A DNA stretch of 60,000 nt, taken from NCBI GenBank assembly GCA_015680685.1, contig MNCI01029550.1, positions 573,290 to 633,289 on the forward strand. Direction: 5' to 3'. How positions within the stretch are numbered: position 1 is the first letter of the stretch; every line of letters starts with the position of its first letter. Positions 1-10,049 of the stretch are shown here, one piece after another. Source of the DNA: Gnetum montanum. Its lineage: Eukaryota > Streptophyta > Gnetopsida > Gnetales > Gnetaceae. The position numbers were made by a program, and so were the translations under genes. Below the pieces are notes generated by a model. It saw nothing but the letters and a program-made list of their open reading frames with translations, was not told where the DNA came from and ran no database searches.

Positions 1-240
1 GTATTTTCTGGTTTTATGTCTTCTATGCTAAGAGCAAAGGGTTGAGAGAACTAACTAATTCTAACTAGTGTCTTGAGTCTAAGTTAACTAGCGTCAGCAT
101 CTGTTCCCACTTACCGTACACACCCTGAACTATGCAACTGTGGCTACCAAACGCTAATCGTTACTAGGATCACCACACATAACGCACGTGCTCGAAGTGG
201 TCGTACTAAGGCACCTAACTAGCCTAAGTGTGTCGAACAG

Positions 241-450
241 CCGATTCCTTGACTAGCCATACACATCCGTAGATTCTCGTAATCAAGTTGTACTTGTCCC
301 ACATTCTAGGAGATAAGGGTGAGAGAATCTAATCGCAATGAGTAGCCGATTCCTTGGTTAGCCGTACACATTCGTCAATGCTCGTAACCAAGTCGTACTC
401 ATGCCGCGTTACTAGGAAAACAATAAATAACATGTAATAAACCTATTCCA
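241..450. repeat. About 105-bp tandem duplication inside the LTR
   Basis: Two diverged copies begin CCGATTCCTTG at 241 and 346. They continue in parallel through a stretch reading ACACATCCG / ACACATTCG and an arm ending TTCTAGGA / TTACTAGGA. The offset is 105 bp. The extent of the second copy is uncertain beyond about 420. Confidence 0.6.
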
Positions 451-661
451 TGCACTGCAAGGTTTATCCACAAATCTCTTCTTTATTGTTGTACACAACT
501 TGCGTTCAGGTACAAAGCTACTCAAATAAAGATCCGTTCACTTGGGGACTCCGACTGCGGGCACATGGAAAAATTCTATCTCTGGAGTGATTAAACTGCC
601 AGAGCTTCGCTACTTCTAGCCTAGGATGATAAATGAGGGGAGTGTCACCTCTTATTCATAG

Positions 662-794
662 ATTTGACGGCGGACCGCGATATCGCGTACGTGATATTGC
701 AGGGGATGACGCGATATCGCATGGGATGTGATATCACAACGACCACGATATCGCGTACACGATATCGCGATGCATGCAATATCGCGTCTCATCA
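662..794 (-). promoter_or_regulatory. U3 palindrome cluster (GATATC type)
   Basis: Several copies of a CGCGATATCGCG-like dyad lie at the outer end of the LTR, where the U3 promoter region should be. The same motif type, more decayed, occupies the same place in the two LTRs of element D. Role as transcription factor sites is inferred from position only. Confidence 0.5.
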
Positions 795-2344
795 AAGGTC
801 TTTACAAACCTCTCCAAAATTAGCATCATGATAATACAAAGAAGTCAAGGTCTGAAATCCTTCTACTTAAGCACATGAGTGATTCACAATATAAATTCTT
901 GAAAGAGCATTTACCACTATATTACTTTTTCTACTTCTATGCTTTAGCACAATGTGGAATTCTTGGAGCTACTCCACCCATTTTATATGCTTAGCACTCA
1001 AGTTCTTTTGTAAATTCAAGAATTGAAATTCCTTTTGATTAGTCAATATTAAAAATTCACTTCCCAACAAATAATTCCTTCAATGCTTTATGACCTAAAG
1101 TATAGTGTACAACTCTTTTTCATAGATACTATACTTTTTCCTTTATTCATTCAATTTTTTAGAGAAAAATACAATGGGCTTACCTTCTTGGAATAGCACC
1201 CCTCCAACTACAAGTTCACATACATTCACTTCTACTTCAAAAAGTTGAAAACATTTGGAATAGCCAACAGTGAAGCATTGCAAATTTTTTCTTCCAAAGC
1301 TTGGAATGATGTTTCCTTCTCTTCATCCCATACAAAATCTAAATTCTTGTTCAAACAAGAAAGCATAGGCCATGAAATAGAGCTGAAATTTTAAATAGAC
1401 CATCTATAAAAACAAGCCAAACCAAGAAAATATTTTACCTCCTTCACATCTTTAGGTAAAGGCCACTCCTTAATTGCCTTGATTTTTCTTGCCTCCACTT
1501 TGGCTTGGTTTTGAAAAAAACATGACCTAAGTAGAAAATTTCCTTCTATACTTTTTTGACATTGATTACTAATTTTGCTTCATGCAACTTTGAGCACACG
1601 TGTTTCTCCTCATTAGAATTGTAGACAATGATATCATCAAAGAAAATAATATAATATTTTCCTATAAGATCTCTTAAAAATTTATGCATACATCTCATGA
1701 ATTTTGTTGGAGCCTTGGTTAGTTAAAAAGATATGAATAACCATTCATACAAACCATATGATGTCTTAAAGGCTATTTTCCATTCATCTCCTAGTTTAAT
1801 ACAAATTTGATGATTGCCACTATTTAAATCAATCTTGAAGAAAATTTCAGCATTAGCAAGGACATCAAGAATGTTATTCATTCTAAGGATAAGAAACCTA
1901 TACTTGATAGTGATCATATTGATAGCCCTAGAATCTATGCACATTCTCATCTCATCTATATCTTTCTATGGAATAAGTACAACTGGAATGACATTAGGAG
2001 AAATGGATTCCTTGATGAAGCCACTAGAGAGTAATTCGCTTTTCTTGTGCAATTTTGAATTTATCAAGCCTTGAATTTTGATTTTCAATTTTTAATTTAA
2101 CATTAGAAAATTTTTAAATTTTATTAAAGCATGTATTATGAAAAACTTTAAATTGTAATATCTTCCAAACCATAAATTCAATCGAGAAAAAATTTATACC
2201 CTTGAAATCATCTCGTCGAGTACTGTGCGTTGGACATGGTTTTATATTTTAGAAGCTAAGTTGAATGTTCAAGGTTTTAAAAGACTAAAAATACCCTATT
2301 TTGCTAAATTCAATCTTAAAAAGTTAATGGATAAGATAACCTAG
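795..2344 (-). pseudogene. Reina-like chromovirus pol fragment (RT and RNase H)
   Basis: Reading leftward on the minus strand, the RT start is at 1723-1950 (MRMCIDSRAIN, then KIDLNSG). The catalytic block FFDDIIV lies near 1625-1650, followed by decayed RNase H to about 800. The same arrangement occurs at 49271-50825 at roughly nine in ten matching bases by eye. Stops and frameshifts are frequent. The segment from 2080 to 2344 is upstream of RT and has no clear coding frame. The left side is cut by the LTR ending at 794 and the right side by element A at 2345. It is not functional. Confidence 0.8.
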
Positions 2345-2385
2345 TGATAAAGTTAATTTTTGTTGCACTATGATATTGTTTCTAC

Positions 2386-2465
2386 GACATTGTAGCAACA
2401 ATGTCATAACCATTACTACATCATCATTGATGTGATGTCTTAAGATGTGTGCAGCTGTATAAATA
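2386..2465 (+). promoter_or_regulatory. LTR promoter of element A: dyad plus TATA box
   Basis: A perfect 8-bp inverted repeat, GACATTGT-AGCA-ACAATGTC, lies at 2386-2405. More GATGTGATGTC-type motifs follow, and TATAAATA sits at 2458-2465. The sister LTR has TATAAATA at 58326-58333. Promoter function is inferred from this standard U3 layout. Confidence 0.6.
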
Positions 2466-2681
2466 CTCACATTTGGATGCACAATCCATAAATTTTCCAT
2501 TCCACCCTTAGAAAAACTCTTGCAGCTTGTTTTCTTAGTTAGCGATAAAGTGAATGCCCGTAGTGTGATGTTTAGTAGTTGTGCGGAATCTTTATTCAAG
2601 TGAAATGTACTTGGGAATAGTTCATGACTAGAAATAAAGATCGAGATTGCTTCTCATCATTGCAACATCCACTTAGTTTAC

Positions 2682-3526
2682 TAATGAATCATATTTTGAT
2701 CTACTTTGATATCGGGGCCTCAATATTAGATACTCAATATCAGAGCCCAAGATGTGATGTTGAATATCTAATATCATGGGGCATATGCCAACCTATAAAT
2801 ATAGCACTTGGGCTCATAATTTTTGTATAGTTTTCATCAAGTTTTACATAGAGTAATGAAGTTCTTGCAATTTAGCCATTCTAGAGTTAGAATATTTTTG
2901 AGTGCCTGCAACAAGAGTCTAAGTGTGTATGGACCTTTATTCAAGCACTGATGTACCTAAGAACAACAGTATAATAGGAATAAAAACAAGCCCTTTTGAT
3001 AATCCTTACAACACTAAGAATAGATTAATTTTTCCTTTATTGCATTTATTCTCCATGCACTTTACTTTAATACATTTTCATTGAGCAGTTAATTTCTAGT
3101 TGTTAGTGAACACAATCATGACCACTTCAAGCATACGTGTAGCACTTGGTAACCCAGAAACACTTAACGTTTGGTAACCCAATTGCACTACATGCATTTA
3201 GGATGTGTCTAGGGAGTGTGAACAGGTACTTGTGTTAGGTGAGCTAGGTAGTAGATTAATTAGATATTAAATTCCCATACCTTTCATTCTTATTCTAGGT
3301 GATTAAACTTATAGAATAAAAAATGATAAAATCATATACCTCAATTGCACTTAACCATATACTTGTACCTCACAAGTGGAACTGATAAGACAACAATCGT
3401 TCTGATTAGATTTCACATCTTAGAACCAATGTACTTAAGAACTTAAGGTCTACAAAGTTTGACTAGATCATGCATGAATGATTGTAATTCATATGGTTGG
3501 ACCTAGGGGTACCTCACCACTCATCA
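2682..3526 (+). mobile_element. Solo LTR with TTTAC target duplication
   Basis: The 845-bp insert starts TAATGAAT (the family TGATGAGT with two G-to-A changes) and ends ACTCATCA. It is flanked by TTTAC at 2677-2681 and 3527-3531. The uninterrupted site is visible near 58545-58555. A TATAAATA box lies at 2794-2801, preceded by GATATC and AATATTAG-type motifs. No internal region is present, so this is a product of LTR-LTR recombination. Confidence 0.85.
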
Positions 3527-4035
3527 TTTACTATTTTACATAGACTAATTTTCATGTTTATTTAGTTAACTCCTTACATTTTCCAAGCACTTTACTTTTC
3601 TTTGTTCATTAGTAAAGCAAAATGAGTATGACTAGTTTCAAGCGTTTAAGTGTAAGCATTTTGTAATCCCAATAGTATTATTGCCTGGTTTCCCCAGTAG
3701 CATAACACTTGGTAATCTAGTAATGGTTACATGAGCCCAAGGCATGTATGGTAAACTAGGACAAGATGCTTATCGTTGTAGGCTAGAATAGATTACATTC
3801 TTATCATTACTTAGTATTTCACTTTGTTTTCATTATGTTCATGCTTAGAAGTAAAATGAGCTTAACAACATCACTTAACATATGCCTCACTATGAGTTAA
3901 ACCATCCACTCAGACCTCACTAACTCAAAGTGAGAAGATAGCGATCATGAACACAATATCAATTACTAGCATAATAACATTGTTCATTTGTGGATTATGA
4001 TCTAGTCACACGCTAGCACTTGTGACTTTTATGAT

Positions 4036-4916
4036 TGATGAGTGGCAAGGTACCCTTACACTCAACCATATGAATATGAGCATTCACACACGATCTGGTT
4101 GAACTCCGTAGATGGGCTAGTTGTGGTATCTAGATAATTACACGTTAATCATAGTTCGCTATCTTCCCACCTAGACTAGTATTTACTTTGTCACGTATGG
4201 TTTAGTCCAGAGTGAGGTGTATGATGTGGTCCTAAGCTAGTGCTACTCTTAGAGGCAATGGAAAATAACTCTGATTAACCTAAGAGGGAATGGCAGAAGA
4301 GAATCTAAGCTAGCCTAAGGATGATGAGCATTCGTTCTTAATCATCTGTACACATCTTGGACCTCATGTACTACTATTTGGATTACCAAGCACATGTCCT
4401 AGGTATGCTACTAGGATACCAAGTAGTCACACTTAAATGCTCGTGATTAAGTCGTACTCATTCCATGTTTAATAACAGGGTTAAGAAATAAGGGTAGAGA
4501 AATACTAATTAAGAAAGTGATAAATAACAATAATAGTAAGTAATTAAAACTAGGTGAATGCTACAATGATGAAGTAATCTAGATCTTTATTTCCTGTCAT
4601 GTGCATGTCCAAGTACGTCACACTCAAAATAAAGGTTCCATACAATTACAATCATCACACTGTAGGCATGCACTAAGGAAAGGGTTGAGAGAAATTAAAA
4701 CTAACAAAAAGATCCTACTTTAACACTAACTTTTTCTCCCGTTCCTATGTGCCTAAATGTGGTATTTGTAGGCTTACACAGGAACCACGATATCGTGTAC
4801 ACGATATTGTATCCAGGTTGCGATATCGGGTACCCAATATTGGGACTCATCAAACCTAATATCTTGTACCCGATATCAGGGGTCTGATAACAAGGGTCTA
4901 ATATTAGGACTCATAA
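4036..4916 (-). repeat. 3' LTR of element D
   Basis: On the minus strand it starts TTATGAGTCC directly after the purine tract GGAGGTA (4917-4920 and beyond) and ends CCACTCATCA at 4036. It aligns over its whole length with 8991-9867. A perfect 12-bp palindrome CACGATATCGTG lies at 4786-4797. The TATA box has decayed to a TACAAATACC form near 4762-4770. Confidence 0.85.
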
Positions 4917-5088
4917 TACCTCCATGATAGAATAAAAACTCATCCTTGATTCAAACAAAGAAATAAGTTCATTCAATTACAAACAGTGGATAGGTTTGGA
5001 ATTATTGAATGACCATGGATTGTTTCATGCCGTAGTGTGGGATTAAACAAAATTTGGACACAGACACAAAATACAAAACTTTTGGAAC

Positions 5089-5517
5089 TCATGTGATTCC
5101 TAGTGGTGGTGGCTCCCTCATGGATGCCTTTCCTTTGTCTTGCACTCCAGGCTTCTAAGATTGATATCATTAAATAAGTACCTAACGTTTCTCCTCTTCT
5201 ATCCAAGGATTATGAGCCATCCATGCTCATGTTCCAATGTTTGATGGAGTCGGCACTTCCCATGGACATGGCAGCTGTGGGAACACTTGATTGGCCTTGA
5301 CATGCCATGCCACAAATAGTTGTTGTTCCTCTTCATAGGCTCAAGCCCTAACCTCTCCATCTTTTATTTGGCCAGATTGTGTAGTGAGAAGAGTTCCCTG
5401 ATGGATGTTGAATGATTGTGCCTCCTGTTCTGCATGAGGTCCTTGGCCTCTGCCTCCCCCTGGGCATTCAATTACACCTTGAGAAGGTCCTCCTTATTGT
5501 CCTCTTTTAAGGGCCAT
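5089..5517 (-). pseudogene. Short ORF2 of element D (PWEVP motif)
   Basis: The likely start is the ATG at 5517-5515, immediately after a TTATAG splice-acceptor-like sequence; the stop is at 5091-5089. The 142-codon frame contains several stops. Its N-terminal codons correspond to the ORF2 start in element A (ATGG-CCC). The C-terminal block LPCPWEVPTPSNI at 5274 and leftward, then W, NP, EEEK and a final EPPPP, matches the ORF2 C-termini of elements B and C. The large N-terminal domain and the coiled coil found in A-C are absent. I recognise no known family. It is either an internal deletion derivative or a minimal form that kept only the two ends. Confidence 0.6.
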
Positions 5518-5574
5518 CTATAATCATACAAAGATCAATTGTTAGTAAGGTTATTGAAAGAAGTTCAATTATTT

Positions 5575-6330
5575 CATACCTTACTCATTGCCTTTATTAA
5601 ATGTTGAATTCTTTGCTTAGTGTGATTTTTAGAGTTAGAAATTTTTTCAACGAAGTTGCCCTAAAATTTTAATGTCAGACCTAATTTGTTTAGGTGACAC
5701 ATAAAAGGACATGTAATGGTTTTCAGGAATGTTTGATAAAATGATGACAAAGGAAAGAATAGATTTGGCAATGACGTACTTAGAGGGTATAAAATGATGT
5801 GGTGGCATGCAACAAGTACAAATTACAAAAGTCACACAAGTGTGTCCTCCCCAAAGAAGGTTCCAACCTATAATTCCCTTATGTAGCCACACCTTAAAAT
5901 GTCTGTAGGCACTAAAAGGGTAAAATGTAATCCACACCCATCCCACAAAACACACACATGTAGATACCACCGTGATGAGGTATGAATTCAATGCTACACA
6001 AGACATGGGTCACAAATTTATGAACAATGAGCTGAGGCAAATTGTATAAGGGATTGTAGAGATTGGGACATGAGGTAACTAGCCTGAGCATAATGAATTC
6101 TGACTGCAGGACGTGATTAGTGTGTCATTAGCCCGTCACTCCAAAATTAAGACCAAGTCCATTCTTGCATTCAATGACATCGCATTGTTTCATCCAATGA
6201 TGAAAAACCATAAGAGCTTCATGAAAATAAGGTGTATGATCACTTGGAATTTTGTTCAAGGGATGAGTGACTGGAAATTTGCAGCATACTCTCTCCTTTT
6301 TTTTTCGATGTGTAATCTAGAGAAACTACC
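5575..6330 (-). other. Noncoding interior of element D, homologous to 14400-15000
   Basis: The minus strand aligns patchily with the noncoding region between gag and ORF2 in element A, including blocks near 5800-5960. No credible coding frame is present. A donor-like TAAGTACG lies near 5775-5782, about 264 bp before the ORF2 acceptor, but its first intron base appears changed from G to C. An alternative GTATGA donor is near 5580. No TATA-plus-dyad cassette like that of A-C was seen here. Confidence 0.4.
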
Positions 6331-6364
6331 TACCTTTATGCATGGGTGCATGTCTTTCTAGTGG
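6331..6364 (-). other. Conserved noncoding motif, element D copy
   Basis: The minus strand reads CCACTAGAAAGACATG, then CACCCATGCATAAAGG. It is the single copy in D of a roughly 35-bp motif also found at 14241, 14342, 38771, 53731 and 53831. It lies between gag and ORF2 in every element. Function unknown. Confidence 0.55.
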
Positions 6365-6765
6365 AACCCCCTAGAATAGCATTGGGGTGTTTTTTATTAA
6401 GTGACTTTATTACTCTTACTTCCATTTTTTGTTAGATCTATAAGGATCTTAGTACAACCAGGCTACATGATAACTCCTACAAATGTCACCAAAGAGAATC
6501 CACAAGTCCCCTTAATGTCACACCCTAGCCATTCCCTCTTAGTCCATCATTTTTCACTCTAGGCATAATGAGAAAAAAATTACTTTAAGTTTTAATGATG
6601 TCAAGAATATCATTAGACCCAGAGTAGAACCTTTTATTAATAGAATGGGTGGCTGGATGTGATGGGCTCGCTATCCAAGTAATTAGTTACCTGAGACTTG
6701 ATAGCATAAAACAACACCTCAACCAATGAGTCACATCAGTTTTTTATTCATAGATGAGATTACCC

Positions 6766-6870
6766 ATAAAAAGATAAAAAGATAAAACAATAAATAAAAA
6801 TATGAACCAACCAATAAAAAGATAAACCAATAAAAAGATAAAACAAACAATTGAAAGATGAAAACTGGAA
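6766..6870. repeat. Low-complexity AT-rich tandem array
   Basis: Imperfect repeats of ATAAAAAGATAAAACAA-like units fill this stretch inside element D. They follow the gag region and carry no coding signal. It is probably slippage-derived. Confidence 0.6.
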
Positions 6871-7037
6871 AACAAAAAATTGTAAAATTAAAGAAAAGGA
6901 CAAACATTTATTAATTCTATTTGTTAGAATGGAGGATATCCCCCATAAATAAACTTTTGATCATAGTGAGAATTAATAAATGGAAGAGTTGGATCCATGC
7001 ATTTTGGAAATATTGGGACCTAGTCATATCCAAACCA

Positions 7038-8858
7038 CTAGGTGTCTTTTGATGTCATGGTTGGAATGTATCCAAATTGGGGTGCACACCCTGTATTAAA
7101 GTTTACATAATGGGGCAAGTTAGAAGATGAGTTTAATTGATACAGAGTTGACCCACTATGGCACTCTTGACTATAAGATGGTATGCAAGGATCGATATGT
7201 CTCCCTACATGGCTATATTCATTGGGTTGCACGATTGTTCGAGTATTGATTGGTGGCCTTGATAAGGTAACACAAGGCATTGGATTTGAGAAGAAAGATG
7301 CACCATAGTGTTGAACTTATGCTGAGTGGGACGATGCAATGGTCTCAAAACTATGTTGTCCCTTTCTATGGTCATGTCTAAAGAATGGATGCCTTTGATG
7401 TTGTGGAGAAGGATGCAAATATTGAGGGTAAGGAGAAGTATAAGGAACATGAGGTGGTGATCTTGTGGGAGAGGACATGGGTTGATAGTATTTAGGAGAA
7501 TGATAATGATGTGGTAAGATAGAAGATGTTGACTCAGTTGGGGAAATAGAATGTTGAACCTTATAAGTGCTTGGGTTCGGATGATATGAAGGGTGTGACC
7601 AATTTGGGGGTGGCCTCTCCCATGACTAGGATTTTTGCCACTGTGATTGAACCCAGTATTTTTGTACGAACTTTGGATGTAACATTCTTCCCCAATGCTC
7701 ATGTAAATGTGACAAGATTGGGCATCGACCTTTGGAGTGATCGTACAAGTAAATGTTACATTGATACGTATGATTAGTAGTTGAGTTCTTATTCTCTTCA
7801 ACCCTTCTTTCCAATTATCTAAGGATGTTCTATCGTACTTCTTGGTTCGTCATGGTTCTACCTCTAATAGTGTTGGCATATTCTCCACATTTTTCATGTA
7901 TCCATTCCGTCATCTTATTGATCTTTGCCTCAATTTCATCCAATGATTGTAGTATTGGCAAAGATGATTCCACCTCCTTGAGGTGAGTTGATTTCTCCTC
8001 TTCATGATTATGGACCTTTGCTATTTCAAGATTTTGGTCCTGTTGAGAGCTTTCAACATTCTCCCACTTATCCATTTTTGCTTCTTCTTTTGCTACCCAC
8101 TTAATAAGCTCTTGGAATTGGTGGGTTCGTAGCTCGTATAGTTGACCTCAGGCATACATCCCTAGGGTCTCCCTTGTTTCATTATAGAGCCCGTTCATGA
8201 TGTGGTACATTAGCCTTTCCTCAGAGAATCCATGGCCTAGGCAATTGTTTAACAATGAATAGTATTTTTCTAAGGCCATGTCCAAGGGTTCATGTCACCC
8301 CTGTTTCCATTCTTGGATTTGTCTCCTCAAGGCTGAAACTCTTACATAGGTTTGATATCTTTCATTGAAGAGTTCTATCATTTTCGACCAACATTGAATC
8401 GATTTTGGTCTTAAGGACCTGTACCATACTTTTGCTTGGCCAACGAGTTTCATAGGAAAGAGGTTAAGTTTTTGCCACCCATTATCAATATTGTTCCATA
8501 CATAGGCATCATGGAAGTCTTGTAAATGATGTTGTGGATCTAAATCATAGCCTCTTGAAAACTTGGGAAAGTTGTTTAAATCAAGCCTGGGTAGACAGCT
8601 TTTGTTACGATGCCTGCAGGATATTTGAACAGCCTCTTGTATATGCATTAGGCTCTTAGTGGCTAGCAGGGGTTCATCATCACTAACTAGGTTATGAATT
8701 TGTGAGTTGGGATGATGTTTTCTTCGTTTATGTACATAGGAGATCCCTGCATAAGATTGAGTACTCCCAACTTCATCTTCATCATCATATAATTCGTTGG
8801 TTCTATAATGAATTGTCTTACTATTTGTTGCGTTATCATAGTCTTGTAAGAGATACAT
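7038..8858 (-). pseudogene. gag of element D
   Basis: The structural polyprotein that packages element RNA. The start ATG at 8858 is about 110 bases after the primer site. An acidic N-terminal part is followed by a retrotransposon gag domain near residues 100-187, with FPKFSRGYDLDPQHHLQ and W-YRSL-PKSI. A helical charged segment lies near 7830-8075. A zinc-knuckle-like CNIYLYDHSKGRCP lies near 7719-7760, where the second cysteine has become tyrosine. A Pro/His/Ser/Tyr-rich tail follows to 7038. Several stops and at least two frame changes interrupt it. The capsid part is clearly homologous to gag at 11040-11340 and 32750-32920. Confidence 0.8.
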
Positions 8859-8970
8859 TGTTGTGAATTTGTGTGTGACTTATTTGAAATTACTTCTTTC
8901 TGAAAGATATATCGTCAACACTTTGTTACAATGATCTTGGATGACGTAACTAATCTAAATAACTAGCATT

Positions 8971-8989
8971 GTCCCTGGCAATGGCGCCA
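8971..8989 (-). other. Primer-binding site of element D (tRNA-Asp type)
   Basis: The minus strand reads TGGCGCCATTGCCAGGGAC, one base inside the LTR. It matches the complement of the plant tRNA-Asp(GUC) 3' end except at two positions. Both differences are G-to-A in former CpG contexts. A tRNA-Asp primer is typical of Athila-type plant gypsy elements. Confidence 0.8.
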
Positions 8990-8990
8990 A

Positions 8991-9867
8991 TGATGAGTGA
9001 CTAGGTACCCCTACACTCAACCATACAAATATGAGCATTCACACACAACCCGGTTGAACTCTGTAGATGGGCTAGTTGTGGTATCTAGACAATTACACGT
9101 TAATCATAGTTTTCTATCTTCCCACCTAGACTAGTATTTGCTTTGTCACATATGGTTTAGTCCAGAGTGAGGTGTATGATGTGGTCCTAAGCTAGTGCTA
9201 CTCCTAGAGGTAATGGACAATAACTTTGATTAACCTAAGAGAGAATGGGAGAAGAGAATCTAAGCTAGCCTAAGTGCGATGAGCATCCATACACATCTTG
9301 GACCTCGTGTACTACTACTGGGATTACCAAGCACATGTCCTACGTACACTACTAGGATACCTAGTCACACTTAAATGCTTGTGATTAAGTTGTACTCATT
9401 CCGCATTTAATAACAGTGGTAGGAAATGAGGGTATAGAAATACTAATTAAGAAAGAGATAAATAACAATAATAGTAAGTAATTAAAACTAGGTGAATGCT
9501 GCAATGATGAAGTAATCTCAATCTTTATTGCTAGTCATATGCATGTCCAAGTATGTCACACTCGAATAAAGGTTCTGTACAATGACAATCATCACACTGC
9601 GGGCATGCATTGAGGAAAGGGTTGAGAGGAATTAAAATTGACAAAAAGATCCTACTCTAACACTAACTTTTTCTTCCCTTCTTGTGTGCCTAAATGTGGT
9701 ATTTATAGGCTTACACAAGAACCATGATATCGTGTATACGATATCATATCCAGGCTACGATATCGGGTACTCGATATCAGGGGTTCGATATCGGGACTCA
9801 TCAGACTTGATATCTTGTACCCAATATCAGGGGTCTAATAACAGGGGTCCAATATCAGAACTCATCA
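8991..9867 (-). repeat. 5' LTR of element D
   Basis: The 877-bp LTR has inverted ends TGATGAGT and AACTCATCA. It carries a minus-strand TATAAATA box at 9700-9707 and, upstream of it (9722-9867), repeated GATATC dyads. It aligns end to end with 4036-4916 with scattered transitions. Confidence 0.9.
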
Positions 9868-9903
9868 ATGGTAGAGTATTGGAATTGCTCCACTACTCAT
9901 CAT

Positions 9904-9921
9904 TGGCATCGTTGACAAGGA
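9904..9921 (+). other. Primer-binding site of element A
   Basis: TGGCATCGTTGACAAGGA begins one base after the LTR end at 9902. It is a decayed tRNA-Asp-type site, at the same spacing as in elements C and D. Confidence 0.7.
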
Positions 9922-10049
9922 TGTGTTAATGTGTGCTAAGTAATTGATCTTACAAATTTTGTTGTATCAAGAACTATAAAATCAATCTTTCTAGTTTTTA
10001 AATAATAGTGATAACACACACACACTTAACCAAGTGCCACACTTATAAC

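Larger units (their letters stand above)
1..794 (-). mobile_element. Partial LTR, Athila/Tat-type, cut by window edge
   Basis: The right end is the 5' edge of a minus-strand LTR. It closes with CTCATCA at 788-794, the family terminus, preceded by a cluster of GATATC-containing palindromes like those in the LTRs of element D. The sequence from 795 onward matches 49271 onward, so 794/795 is a real insertion boundary and AAGGT (795-799) is the expected target duplication. The other end lies outside the window, so this could be a solo LTR or the 5' LTR of an element to the left. It retains many CpG sites, unlike the decayed copies nearby, which suggests a younger insertion. Confidence 0.75.
4036..9867 (-). 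mobile_element. Element D: complete polymerase-less Athila/Tat-type element
   Basis: The 5832-bp element is inserted in the 5' LTR of element A. Its LTRs are 4036-4916 and 8991-9867, and the flanks ATGAT (4031-4035) and ATGGT (9868-9872) are a one-mismatch 5-bp target duplication. The empty site is at about 59051 in the sister LTR. Internally it has a primer site, gag, a noncoding stretch shared with A, B and C, a short ORF2 and a polypurine tract. I find no RT, RNase H or integrase in the 4 kb interior, so it must have relied on another element for copying. Confidence 0.85.
2345..9902 (+). mobile_element. 5' LTR of element A, split by two nested insertions
   Basis: The LTR begins TGATAAAGTT at 2345 and ends ACTCATCA at 9895-9902. 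Its pieces are 2345-2681, 3532-4035 and 9873-9902. They sum to 871 bp once nested elements and their duplicated target bases are removed, against 873 bp for the intact sister LTR at 58213-59085. The intact sister serves as the empty site for both insertions. A primer-binding site follows one base after the LTR. Outer flank CCTAG is compatible with CATAG and CATTG at the sister copy. Confidence 0.85.

Noticed and set aside
5647-6006. A 119-codon open frame on the minus strand as a novel membrane protein
   Set aside because: It lies in noncoding spacer that aligns with 14700-14900 in element A, where the frame is not open. It is a chance frame.
7571-7777. Plus-strand open frames at 7571-7777, 6113-6361 and 34648-34971 (minus) as genes
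   Set aside because: They are antisense shadows of gag or protease sequence, or chance frames in AT-rich spacer, without family motifs.
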